Below, piece after piece: positions 1-6,877 of a DNA stretch of 17,442 bases (positions within the stretch are counted from its first letter, which is position 1; the number at the start of each line of letters is the position of its first letter). Origin of the DNA: DASPTB01 sp035623615 (lineage in GTDB: Bacteria; Actinomycetota; UBA4738). The notes beneath the pieces were generated by a model that was not told where the DNA came from, ran no database searches, and saw nothing but the letters and a program-made list of their open reading frames with translations. A program made the position numbers and the translations under genes. Where the stretch lies: NCBI GenBank assembly GCA_035623615.1, contig DASPTB010000038.1, forward strand, positions 1 through 17,442, read 5' to 3'.

Positions 1-768
1 GCAGGCGTGCACTTCGAGGACCAGCTGGCGAGTGAGAAGAAGTGCGGCCACCTGGGCGGCAAGGTGCTCGTCCCGACGTCGCAGTTCGTGCGTACCCTGA
101 CGGCCGCGCGACTCGCAGCCGACGTCTCCGACGTGCCGACCGTGCTGGTCGCCCGCACCGACGCGCTGTCGGCGTCGCTGCTCACGTCCGACATCGACGA
201 CGAGGATCGCCCGTTCACGACCGGGGAGCGCACCGACGAGGGCTTCTTCCGAGTCCGCGAGGGGCTCGAGCAGGCAATCGCGCGCGCCCTCTCGTACGCG
301 CCGTACGCCGACGTGCTGTGGTTCGAGACCTCCACGCCCGACGTGGAGCAGGCGCGCCGGTTCGCCGACGAGATCCACGGACAGCACCCGGGGAAGTTGC
401 TGGCCTACAATTGTTCTCCGTCGTTCAACTGGAAGCGGCACCTCGACGACGCGCAGATCGCGCGCTTCCAAGACGAACTCGGCGAGCTCGGCTACAGGTT
501 CCAGTTCATCACGCTGGCGGGGTTTCACGCGCTGAACGCCTCGATGTTCGAGCTCGCCCGCGGGTACGCCGGCGAAGGCATGTCGGCCTACGTGCGGCTG
601 CAGGAGCGTGAGTTCGCCATGGAAGCCGAGGGCTACACGGCGACGCGGCACCAACGCGAGGTCGGCACGGGCTACTTCGATCTGGTGGCCGAGACCGTCT
701 CGGGCGGAAAGGCCTCGACGCTCGCGCTCGAGGGCTCCACCGAGACGGCGCAATTCGACCCCGCCTGA
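1..768 (+). CDS. aceA: Isocitrate lyase, 3' part (5' end outside window)
   Basis: This enzyme cleaves isocitrate to glyoxylate and succinate, the first step of the cytosolic glyoxylate shunt used for growth on acetate or fatty acids. The frame is open from base 1, reading AGVHFEDQ, so the gene is cut by the window edge and about 255 residues remain of a family usually near 430. The catalytic-loop motif KKCGH lies at residues 13-17, with the active-site Cys at 15. The substrate-binding motif NCSPSFNW is at about 137-144. No frameshift is seen and the C-terminus looks complete, ending in TGA. The next gene (PHP) converges on it 32 bp away. The family assignment is secure; the N-terminal half and promoter cannot be seen. 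Confidence 0.96.
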   Translation, partial: AGVHFEDQLASEKKCGHLGGKVLVPTSQFVRTLTAARLAADVSDVPTVLVARTDALSASLLTSDIDDEDRPFTTGERTDEGFFRVREGLEQAIARALSYAPYADVLWFETSTPDVEQARRFADEIHGQHPGKLLAYNCSPSFNWKRHLDDAQIARFQDELGELGYRFQFITLAGFHALNASMFELARGYAGEGMSAYVRLQEREFAMEAEGYTATRHQREVGTGYFDLVAETVSGGKASTLALEGSTETAQFDPA

Positions 769-777
769 AGCAGCGGA

Positions 778-792
778 CGCGGGCGAACCGCG
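778..792. terminator. Weak hairpin between convergent genes
   Basis: CGCGG pairs with CCGCG around a 5-nt loop (GCGAA), in the 32-bp gap between the isocitrate lyase stop and the PHP gene stop. There is no T tract. It may serve as a short bidirectional terminator, but a 5-bp stem is expected by chance in DNA this GC-rich. Confidence 0.25.
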
Positions 793-800
793 CGGGATGG

Positions 801-1661
801 TCAGGCCACGCCGGCGCGGGCGCGGAGTTCCGCCGCGCGCGCCTTCAGCCGCTCGAACTGGTCGGGCCGCGTCGTGCGGACCCCGAGCCGCACCGGGTCA
901 TAGCGGTCGCCGTGGCAGTCGGAGGATCCCGTCCACAAGAGCCCCAGGCGCTCGGCCAGCGCGATGTACTCGGCCTCGACCTCGGGCGTGTGCTCGGGGT
1001 GCGAGGCCTCGATGCCGTCCAGGCCTGCCTCGGCCAGCCCGGTGAGCAGGTCCTCCGGGACGGGAGAGGTCTCGCGGAAGGTCCCCGGGTGCGCCAGCAC
1101 GCACACGCCGCCTGCCGCGTGGATGAGCCGGAGCGCGTCGAGCGGCTCCAGCGCGTGCTTCTCGACGTAGGCACGGCCCCCGCTGCCGATGAACTCCTCC
1201 GTGAACGCGTCCTTGACGGTCGGCACGACCCCGGCCTCGACGAGCGCCTGCGCCACGTGCGGCCGGACGATGTTGCCGCCCTCCGCGATCTCGTTCACCC
1301 GCTCGAACGTGATCGGGTACCCCAGCTCCTGCAGCTTGAGCACCATGCGCTCGCCCCGCAGATGACGGTCGTCGCGGAGGCGCTGGAGCTCCCCGGCGAG
1401 CTCGGGGTTCTCCTGGTCCATGTAGTAGCAGAGGACATGGACCCCGTTCCCGCGGTCGACACTCGAGAACTCGATGCCCGGAACGATCTCGACGCCGAGC
1501 TCTTCGCCCGCTGAGGCGGCTTCGTCGAGTCCGGCGATCGTGTCGTGGTCGGTGAGCGCGACCGTGGACAGGTCGCGTTCCCGCGCGAGCTCCACGATCC
1601 GCCGGGGCGTGAACGTCCCGTCGGAGAACATCGAGTGAACGTGCAGGTCGATCCCGGGCAT
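801..1661 (-). CDS. PHP-domain phosphoesterase (RNase AM / YciV-like)
   Basis: This is a 286-residue PHP-fold metal-dependent phosphoesterase. Relatives act as 5'-3' exoribonucleases on short RNAs or as 3',5'-nucleotide bisphosphate phosphatases. Metal-binding motifs appear in the family order: DLHVHSMFSDG (5-15), LTDHDT (36-41), the Glu of PGIEFS (64), the His of RPHVA (135), LAHPG (189-193) and GSSDCHG (245-251). The start was set at the ATG just before PGIDLHVHS, because the PHP core begins there. An upstream extension is open but low-complexity and unlike the family. No strong Shine-Dalgarno sequence precedes the start. The protein is cytoplasmic, with no signal or membrane segment. The exact substrate (RNA or small nucleotide) cannot be decided from sequence. 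Confidence 0.88.
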   Translation of the reverse strand: MPGIDLHVHSMFSDGTFTPRRIVELARERDLSTVALTDHDTIAGLDEAASAGEELGVEIVPGIEFSSVDRGNGVHVLCYYMDQENPELAGELQRLRDDRHLRGERMVLKLQELGYPITFERVNEIAEGGNIVRPHVAQALVEAGVVPTVKDAFTEEFIGSGGRAYVEKHALEPLDALRLIHAAGGVCVLAHPGTFRETSPVPEDLLTGLAEAGLDGIEASHPEHTPEVEAEYIALAERLGLLWTGSSDCHGDRYDPVRLGVRTTRPDQFERLKARAAELRARAGVA

Positions 1662-1689
1662 GAGCTCGGGTATGTTGCCACATCGCCTC

Positions 1690-1736
1690 GGCCGACCCAT
1701 CGGCCGAACGGCCGATTCAACGCCAGACAGGGCCGA
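1690..1736 (-). promoter_or_regulatory. Palindrome and GGCCGA cluster upstream of the PHP gene
   Basis: A perfect inverted repeat, ATCGGCCG-AA-CGGCCGAT, lies at 1699-1716, 38 bp before the PHP start. The hexamer GGCCGA occurs four times on the plus strand, at 1690, 1702, 1710 and 1731. The position and symmetry suit a dimeric repressor operator. The motif is GC-rich and could partly be background. No regulator can be named. The rest of the 307-bp non-coding stretch at 1662-1968 holds a small palindrome TGGTC-TT-GACCA (1750-1761), the hairpin at 1875-1905 and a weak GGGCC/GGCCC hairpin near 1923-1937. No gene was seen in it. Confidence 0.4.
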
Positions 1737-1874
1737 CATGGGGGGTGGCTGGTCTTGACCAACTCCTGACGCGAGGCGGAGTCGCGCCAGAGGCCGCCCG
1801 CCGATCATCAGGATCAGAAGGTGGGGAGATCCCGGTTCAGGGACAGGGATCGCGGGTGTTGGTCATCTCAGCTT

Positions 1875-1905
1875 CGATGGGTGCCCCGGCGAGGGGCGCC
1901 CATCG
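1875..1905 (-). terminator. Strong hairpin downstream of the hydroxy-acid oxidase gene
   Basis: CGATGGGTGCCCC (1875-1887) pairs with GGGGCGCCCATCG (1893-1905) around a 5-nt loop. This gives a 13-bp stem with a single T-G wobble. It sits 63 nt past the minus-strand stop of the oxidase gene. There is no T tract, as is common for terminators in GC-rich actinobacteria. It should separate that gene from the PHP gene downstream. Confidence 0.6.
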
Positions 1906-1968
1906 TCGCGTTCGGCCGTCGGGGGCCGGTTGGGCCCTTCGTCTCCGTCGTTGCGTCGCTCGGTGGTG

Positions 1969-3054
1969 TCATGTCCATGGCCCCTCCGCGCGGGCAAGCA
2001 GGCTCCGCCCGATGTCGCCGACCGTCGGTGTGCCCGCGAGCGCCATCGCGAGGGAGAACTCCGTGCGGAGCAGATCGAGCACGGTCCGAACGCCGTCTTC
2101 GCCGCCGGCGGCGAGGCCCCAGACGGCGGGCCGGCCGACCATCACCGCGCGCGCACCGAGCGCCAGCGCCTTGAGCACGTGCTGGCCCCGCCGGATTCCG
2201 CCGTCCACCAGCACCTCGCCGCGGTCGCCGACGGCCTCGGCAACCGCGGGCAGGACGTCCAGCGTCGCGGCGGCGCCGTCGAGCTGGCGGCCGCCGTGGT
2301 TCGACACGACGACGCCCTTCACGCCGGCATTCAGCGCATGGATCGCGTCCTCCGGCGTCATGACCCCCTTCACCAGCAGCGGCAACGACGTCAGCGACTC
2401 GAGCCAGGTGATGTCGTCCCAGGAAAGCGATGGGTCGATCAGCTGGAACTGCAGCTGAAGGCTGGATCCCTCCTCGGCTTTCGGGACGGGGAGGTCCCGC
2501 AGGTTCGCCATGTGGATCTCGGGCGGCATCGAGAAGTTGTTGCGCTCGTCGCGTTCCCGACGACCCAGGAACGGCGCGTCGACGGTCACCACGAGCGCCG
2601 TGTACCCGGCCCCCTCCGCCCGCTGGACGACCTCCTCCGTCAGGGGCCGGTCCTTCTGCACGTACAGTTGGAACCACCTCGAGACGCCGGTCGCCGCGAC
2701 GTCCTCCAAAGAGGTCGTCGCGATCGTCGACACCACGAGCGTGGTGTCCGCGGCGATGCACCCGCGCGCCATCGCGAGCTCACCGTCGGGGTGCGCCAGC
2801 TTCTGGAACGCGGTGGGCGCCACAAGGATCGGCGACGGCGTCGCCGTGCCGAGCACCGTCGTCGACGTGTCCACGGACGAGACGTCGACGAGCGTGCGCG
2901 GCAGGAACACCCAGCGGTCGAACGCGGCGCGGTTCTCGCGAAGCGTCCACTCGTCCCCAGCGCCTCCCGCGTAGTAGTCGTACACCGGCTTCGGCAGCCG
3001 TTCGCGCGCGAGGTCCTCGAATTCGTCGACGTTGACCGGGGACTCGTCTGCCAT
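1969..3054 (-). CDS. FMN-dependent alpha-hydroxy-acid oxidase/dehydrogenase (glycolate/lactate oxidase family)
   Basis: This is a 361-residue cytosolic flavoenzyme that oxidises an L-2-hydroxy acid such as glycolate or lactate to the 2-keto acid. The family's catalytic set, known from spinach glycolate oxidase, is intact: YYAGGA with Tyr27, FQLYV with Tyr131, VTVDAP with Asp159, LVKG with Lys229, and SNHGGRQLD with His253 and Arg256. DGGIRRG (284-290) binds the FMN phosphate. The start is ATG 3054 rather than the in-frame ATG at 3063. A TAGGAT -10 box lies exactly 7 nt before 3054 and overlaps the 3063 codon, which suggests a leaderless transcript. The EamA transporter gene ends only 10 nt upstream and might carry its substrate. 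Whether it is an oxidase, monooxygenase or dehydrogenase cannot be told. Confidence 0.93.
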   Translation of the reverse strand: MADESPVNVDEFEDLARERLPKPVYDYYAGGAGDEWTLRENRAAFDRWVFLPRTLVDVSSVDTSTTVLGTATPSPILVAPTAFQKLAHPDGELAMARGCIAADTTLVVSTIATTSLEDVAATGVSRWFQLYVQKDRPLTEEVVQRAEGAGYTALVVTVDAPFLGRRERDERNNFSMPPEIHMANLRDLPVPKAEEGSSLQLQFQLIDPSLSWDDITWLESLTSLPLLVKGVMTPEDAIHALNAGVKGVVVSNHGGRQLDGAAATLDVLPAVAEAVGDRGEVLVDGGIRRGQHVLKALALGARAVMVGRPAVWGLAAGGEDGVRTVLDLLRTEFSLAMALAGTPTVGDIGRSLLARAEGPWT

Positions 3055-3061
3055 CGCGCGC

Positions 3062-3067
3062 ATCCTA
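3062..3067 (-). promoter_or_regulatory. Leaderless -10 box of the hydroxy-acid oxidase gene
   Basis: TAGGAT on the minus strand is followed by 7 nt and then ATG 3054. It overlaps the TAG stop of the EamA transporter gene (3065-3067). No convincing -35 element is seen. Confidence 0.5.
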
Positions 3068-3958
3068 GCCGTTCGGCTCGGGCGCCACGCCGGCGACCCA
3101 GCGGTGGCCGGTGATCGCGACGTAGATTCCCGCGAGGACCAGCACCCCGCCCAGGATCGTCCAGCCCGAAGGAATCTGACCGAAGAACGCGATGGCGAGC
3201 AACGTCGAGATCACCGGCTCGCCCATGATCGCGACCGCGATCAGCGTTGGGTCGAGGTCGCGCAGGAGGTAGTTGAACGTCGTGTGCCCGAGGATCTGCG
3301 GGACGAGGGCCAGCAGGAGCAGCATCAGCCACGTTTTCGCGGAGAAGCCGGTGAGCCGCGCCCCCGTCGCGAGCGCGCACGGCAGAAGGATCAGCGCGCA
3401 GGTCGCGTACACCACGGCGGCGTACGAGAGCGCCGAGACGTCCTGCCGCAGGCGGCCCCCCGCGATGAAGTAGCCGGCGCCGGCGATCGCGCCGCAGAGC
3501 GCCAGCACATCGCCGAGCGCTGCGCTGCCGGCGACGGCCAGGTCGCCTCCCGTGATGACGACCGTACCCACCAGCGCGACACCGATGCCGACGGCCACCG
3601 GCCGCCCGACCCGCTGCCCGAAGAACACCCGTCCGGCGGCAGCGGTGAAGACCGGGGCCGACGTCACGAGCACCACGCTCGCCGCGACGCTCGTGAGCGC
3701 GAGCGACGAGATCCACGCCGCGAAGTGCACCGCGAGGAACGCGCCCGAGACGAGCACGATCAGCACCTGGGCCCGCGTGAGCCGCCGCAGCTCGCCCGAG
3801 CGCCGCCTCGCCGCCACCGGCAGCAGGATCGCGGCGGCGATGGCGTTGCGATAGAAGGCGATGGAAAGGCTCGGAGCGTCGGCCAGCCGGATGAAGATCG
3901 CGGCGAACCCCACGGCGACCACCCCAACGGCGAGGAGCAGGGCGTGACGAGCCGGCAT
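3065..3958 (-). CDS. EamA/DMT-family transporter
   Basis: This is a 297-residue membrane protein with about ten hydrophobic segments in two EamA repeats, the typical size and layout of the drug/metabolite transporter superfamily. The first repeat starts with HALLLAVGVVAVGFAAIFIR, a segment followed by SLSIAFYRNAIAAAILLP. The second begins near GDVLALCGAIAGAGYFIAGG and ends with GGVLVLAGIYVAITG. The FYRNAIA stretch is characteristic of EamA proteins. ATG 3958 was chosen because a -10-like CAGAAT lies 7 nt upstream; ATG 3967 would add three residues (MGS). The substrate is unknown. Its closeness to the hydroxy-acid oxidase gene suggests an organic acid or amino acid, but that is inference only. 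Confidence 0.88.
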   Translation of the reverse strand: MPARHALLLAVGVVAVGFAAIFIRLADAPSLSIAFYRNAIAAAILLPVAARRRSGELRRLTRAQVLIVLVSGAFLAVHFAAWISSLALTSVAASVVLVTSAPVFTAAAGRVFFGQRVGRPVAVGIGVALVGTVVITGGDLAVAGSAALGDVLALCGAIAGAGYFIAGGRLRQDVSALSYAAVVYATCALILLPCALATGARLTGFSAKTWLMLLLLALVPQILGHTTFNYLLRDLDPTLIAVAIMGEPVISTLLAIAFFGQIPSGWTILGGVLVLAGIYVAITGHRWVAGVAPEPNG

Positions 3959-3987
3959 GGACCCCATTCTGACCGCTCGGCTATCCT
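3958..3987 (+). promoter_or_regulatory. Leaderless promoter of the gpsA-glpX operon
   Basis: TATCCT (3982-3987) is followed by 7 nt and then GTG 3995, so transcription would start at or near the first codon. A -35-like TGGACC (3958-3963) lies 18 bp upstream of the -10 box. No Shine-Dalgarno sequence precedes the GTG. Confidence 0.5.
3966..3971 (-). promoter_or_regulatory. Candidate leaderless -10 box of the EamA transporter gene
   Basis: CAGAAT on the minus strand lies 7 nt before ATG 3958. It keeps the A at position 2 and the T at position 6 of the -10 consensus. It faces the gpsA-like promoter, 10 bp away. Confidence 0.35.
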
Positions 3988-3994
3988 CCCCGGC

Positions 3995-4999
3995 GTGGGA
4001 CGGATCGCCGTGTTCGGCGCCGGGGCGATGGGAACCGCGGTCGCGATGCACCTCGCGCGCGCCGAGCACGACGTGGTGCTGTGGGCGAGCGAGTTCGACA
4101 CGCGAGTACTCGAGATCCTGCAGACCGAGGGCCGGCACCCCGCCCTCCCCGAGCACCTTCCCGAATCGCTGCGGCTCCTCGGCCCCGATCGCCTGAACGA
4201 GGCCGCGGCCGGCATCGATCTTGCCATCATGGCGGCCAACTCGAGCGGGGCGCGAAGCCTCGGCCGGGTGGTGCGTGAGGGATGCGACGTGCCCCCGATC
4301 GTGGCCGCGATCGCGAAGGGCCTCGAGCCGGACTCGGGAAGAAGGATGTCCGAGGTCTACGCCGAGGAACTCGGCACGGCGCGGGTCGTCTCGATGGGCG
4401 GACCCTGCCTGGCGGCCGAGATCGCGCAGGACCTGCCGACCGCCGCCGTTTTCGCCTCCTCCGTCCACGACGCCGCCCTCGCCACGGCCGACGCATTTCG
4501 CTCCGAGAGCTTCATGGCGGAGGTGACCGACGACGTCGTCGGCCTCGAGTACTGCACCGTGGCGAAGAACGTCGCCGCCATCGGGCTCGGCGTGCTGGAC
4601 GGGCTCGGGAAGGCTGCGGGGTTCGCCTATCGCAATGCAAAGGCCGCCCTCTTCTCCCTTGCGGTGGCCGAGCTCGCCGATCTGATCGTCGCGCTCGGCG
4701 GCAGGAAGGAAACAGCGCAGGGGCTCGCGGGCCTCGGCGACACGCTGGTGACCTCGCTCGGCGGACGCAACCGGCTGTACGGGGAGCTCATCGGCGAGGG
4801 CGCCGAGCCGGGCGCCGCCCTCGACCAGCTCGTCGAGCGCGGCATGACGGTCGAAGGCGTCGAGTCGGCGGTGGATGTCGCCAGACTCGCCGAGAACGCG
4901 GGCGTCCACATGCCGTTCCACGACCAGGTGAGCCGCGTGCTCTTCGACGGCGCGCCCGCCGCCAGCCTGCTGCGGCTTCCGGAAAGGATGAGGAAATGA
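3995..4999 (+). CDS. gpsA: NAD(P)-dependent glycerol-3-phosphate dehydrogenase, divergent GpsA
   Basis: The 334-residue cytosolic enzyme is expected to interconvert dihydroxyacetone phosphate and sn-glycerol 3-phosphate for phospholipid synthesis. The Rossmann motif GAGAMG is at 8-13, AKGLE with Lys108 at 107-111, and GGPCLAAE at 135-142. The catalytic KNVAAIGLG begins at Lys191. GLAGLGD at 243-249 precedes GGRNR, with the substrate-phosphate Arg-Asn pair near 258-259. Oddities compared with canonical GpsA are Met-Gly in place of the usual Trp-Gly in the nucleotide loop, AANSS where VPS is usual, and GGPCLA for GPSFA. A divergent paralogue or a shifted substrate is possible. The start is GTG 3995, set by the glycine-rich N-terminus and the -10 box. 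The stop overlaps glpX by 4 nt. Confidence 0.82.
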   Translation: MGRIAVFGAGAMGTAVAMHLARAEHDVVLWASEFDTRVLEILQTEGRHPALPEHLPESLRLLGPDRLNEAAAGIDLAIMAANSSGARSLGRVVREGCDVPPIVAAIAKGLEPDSGRRMSEVYAEELGTARVVSMGGPCLAAEIAQDLPTAAVFASSVHDAALATADAFRSESFMAEVTDDVVGLEYCTVAKNVAAIGLGVLDGLGKAAGFAYRNAKAALFSLAVAELADLIVALGGRKETAQGLAGLGDTLVTSLGGRNRLYGELIGEGAEPGAALDQLVERGMTVEGVESAVDVARLAENAGVHMPFHDQVSRVLFDGAPAASLLRLPERMRK

Positions 5000-6057
5000 G
5001 CGACGAGACCCCGAAGGACGACGACACCACGAGCGAGGGCCTGCTGCCGGCCCCGCCGGCCGACGCGCCCGACCGCAACCTGGCGCTCGAGCTGGTTCGG
5101 GTGACCGAGGCCGCCGCGCTCGCGGCCGGACGGTGGATCGGCCGCGGCGAGAAGGAGAGCGCCGACCAGGCGGCCGTCGACGCGATGCGGCTGCTGCTGG
5201 ACACGGTCTCCATGAACGGCGTCGTCGTGATCGGCGAGGGCGAGAAGGACAAGGCGCCGATGCTGTTCAACGGCGAGCACGTCGGCAACGGGCATGGACC
5301 CGACGTGGACGTCGCCGTCGACCCGCTGGAGGGGACGAACCTCACTGCCAAAGGCCAGCCGAACGCGATCGCGGTCGTCGCCGTCGCCGAGCGCGGCACG
5401 ATGTTCTTCCCCGGCGCCGCGCTGTACATGGACAAGATCGCGTGCGGCCCCGGGCTCGAGGACGCCATCGACATCGAGGCGCCCCCGCAGGAGAACGTCC
5501 GCCGAGTCGCGAAAGCGAAGGGAGTGCGGCCCGGCGAGATCTCGGTCGTGGTGCTCGACCGCGACCGCCACGCCGACCTGCTCGCGGGGCTCCGCGACGT
5601 CGGCGCGCGCGTCATGCTGATCACCGACGGCGACGTCGCCCCGTCGATCGCCGCCGCGCGCGAGGGAACCGGCGTCGACCTGCTCATGGGCATCGGCGGG
5701 ACACCCGAGGGCGTGATCTCCGCGTCGGCGCTCAAGTGCCTCGGCGGGTCGATGCAGGGGAAGCTCTGGCCGCGGAACGACGACGAGCGGAGGCGGCTCG
5801 TCGAGGAAGGCTACGACCCCGACCGCGTGCTCTCGCTCGACGACCTGGTGTCGGGCCGGGACGTCTTCGTCGCGGCGACGGGCGTCACGACGGGATCGCT
5901 GCTGCGCGGCGTGCGCTATCGAGAGTCGAGCGCCCTCACCGAGTCCATCGTGATGCGGTCGCGATCGGGAACCGTCCGTCACATTCGAGCGACACATTCG
6001 TTCGAGAAGCTCGACACGATCAGCCGCATCGCGTACCGCCCGGGCGACGACGCCTGA
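4996..6057 (+). CDS. glpX: Class II fructose-1,6-bisphosphatase
   Basis: This 353-residue cytosolic enzyme hydrolyses fructose 1,6-bisphosphate to fructose 6-phosphate, the committed step of gluconeogenesis. In many actinobacteria the GlpX type is the main FBPase. Class II motifs are present: WIGRGEKESADQAAVDAMR (47-65), VVIGEGEKD (77-85), the metal-binding DPLEGT (109-114), LITDGDV (208-214), and GIGGTPEGV (232-240) leading into GGSMQGKLWPR. ATG 4996 overlaps the preceding TGA (ATGA), and a purine-rich GGATGAGGAA lies just upstream, so the two genes are probably translationally coupled. The first 25 residues are an acidic, proline-rich extension that is probably disordered. The family call is secure. 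Confidence 0.96.
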   Translation: MSDETPKDDDTTSEGLLPAPPADAPDRNLALELVRVTEAAALAAGRWIGRGEKESADQAAVDAMRLLLDTVSMNGVVVIGEGEKDKAPMLFNGEHVGNGHGPDVDVAVDPLEGTNLTAKGQPNAIAVVAVAERGTMFFPGAALYMDKIACGPGLEDAIDIEAPPQENVRRVAKAKGVRPGEISVVVLDRDRHADLLAGLRDVGARVMLITDGDVAPSIAAAREGTGVDLLMGIGGTPEGVISASALKCLGGSMQGKLWPRNDDERRRLVEEGYDPDRVLSLDDLVSGRDVFVAATGVTTGSLLRGVRYRESSALTESIVMRSRSGTVRHIRATHSFEKLDTISRIAYRPGDDA

Positions 6058-6072
6058 GTCTGCGGGAAGGCG

Positions 6073-6663
6073 ATGACCGGTCGCGGTCGAAGTGAGGAGC
6101 TTGACCTCGATCTCGCCTACGCCGGTGATGTTCACCGATGGTGGCATCTTTCCCGACCGGGACCCGAACTCCTCCAGGCGCTCGAAGACGGCTGGATCGT
6201 GCCGGACGGGATGGTGCTCGACGTCGGTTGCGGCCTGGGGACAGAGGTCTCGACGCTTGCAGAGAGGGGCTCGCATGCTGTGGGCATCGACCTGTCGCTC
6301 GAAGCGCTTCGCCGCGCCCGGACGGCCCATGTGTCGCCCCGGTTCGTCCAGGCGGACGCGCTGGCTCTACCCTTCAAGCGAAGCGCGTTCGACGTGGCGC
6401 TCGATCGCGGCTTCTTCCACTACCTTGGGGTATCACAGCGAACGCAGTACGCGCACGAGCTCCGCCGCGTGGTCCGGCCGGGTGGGCGTATGTTGCTCAG
6501 AGCCTCGCTGTATTCAGCCGGTGTGAAGAACGACGTCGACGAGGAAGGGATTCGCCGCTCATTCGCCGGATGGCGCGTGGAGCGCCTGGAGCAGGGCGAG
6601 GTCCCGAGCGACACGCGCACACTCCGGGTACTGGTCGTTCGGTTGGAGCGCGGGCCGGACTAG
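6073..6663 (+). CDS. Class I SAM-dependent methyltransferase
   Basis: This is a 196-residue soluble protein of the Methyltransf_25/11 type. The SAM-binding motif I, VLDVGCGLGT, is at 48-57. The acidic end of strand 2 is in GIDLS (Asp73), followed by QADALALPF (93-101) and DVALDRGFFHYL (107-118), the motif IV region. VRPGGRMLLR forms the late beta strand. It starts 15 bp after glpX, with GGGAAGG close to the ATG, and so is probably the last gene of that operon. The substrate is unknown. By eye its codons use more A and T at third positions than glpX does, which may mean a later arrival in the operon. Its stop overlaps the stop of the convergent small gene. Confidence 0.85.
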   Translation: MTGRGRSEELDLDLAYAGDVHRWWHLSRPGPELLQALEDGWIVPDGMVLDVGCGLGTEVSTLAERGSHAVGIDLSLEALRRARTAHVSPRFVQADALALPFKRSAFDVALDRGFFHYLGVSQRTQYAHELRRVVRPGGRMLLRASLYSAGVKNDVDEEGIRRSFAGWRVERLEQGEVPSDTRTLRVLVVRLERGPD

Positions 6664-6872
6664 TTCGGGAGCGCGTACACGCCCGTCCCCTGCTTGACGA
6701 CCGCCCCCTGCTTCGCTGCCGCCGCGAGCGCCGCCAGCAGGTGCTTGCGGATGTCGCGCTGGGTGAACGGGTCCAGGTACCCGCGCTGCAGCGCGAGATC
6801 CTGGATCACCGTCCAGTGCAGCGGTTTCGACTCCTCGCGAAGGACGGTGAGCGCGGCGTCCTCGTAGTCCAC
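6660..6872 (-). CDS. Small HARE-HTH-like winged-helix protein
   Basis: This predicted protein has 70 residues. The pattern DYEDAALTVLREESKPLHWTV, a segment at 2-22, then a helix through LALQRGYL, FTQRDIRKHLLAAL at 36-49, and a final GTGVYALPN matches the HARE-HTH domain. That domain is found in the RNA polymerase delta subunit, chromatin proteins and some restriction enzymes, where it is proposed to sense or bind DNA. It seems to be the domain alone, with no catalytic partner fused. The start GTG 6872 lies 5 nt after the LLM oxidoreductase stop, with GAGGG just upstream, so translation is probably coupled. The stop overlaps the convergent methyltransferase stop by 3 nt. The family match was made by pattern only; function is unknown. 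Confidence 0.72.
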   Translation of the reverse strand: MDYEDAALTVLREESKPLHWTVIQDLALQRGYLDPFTQRDIRKHLLAALAAAAKQGAVVKQGTGVYALPN

Positions 6873-6877
6873 AGCCC

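Noticed and set aside
3065..4921. Long minus-strand open frame running across the gpsA-like gene into the EamA gene
   Set aside because: Only the part from 3958 down encodes a recognisable transporter. The rest is antisense to gpsA and has the composition of a GC-rich shadow frame.
4627..6330. Minus-strand open frame of over 500 codons opposite glpX
   Set aside because: It is rich in Arg, His, Asp and Gly with no domain, and lies antisense to a secure gene. High GC makes stop codons rare.
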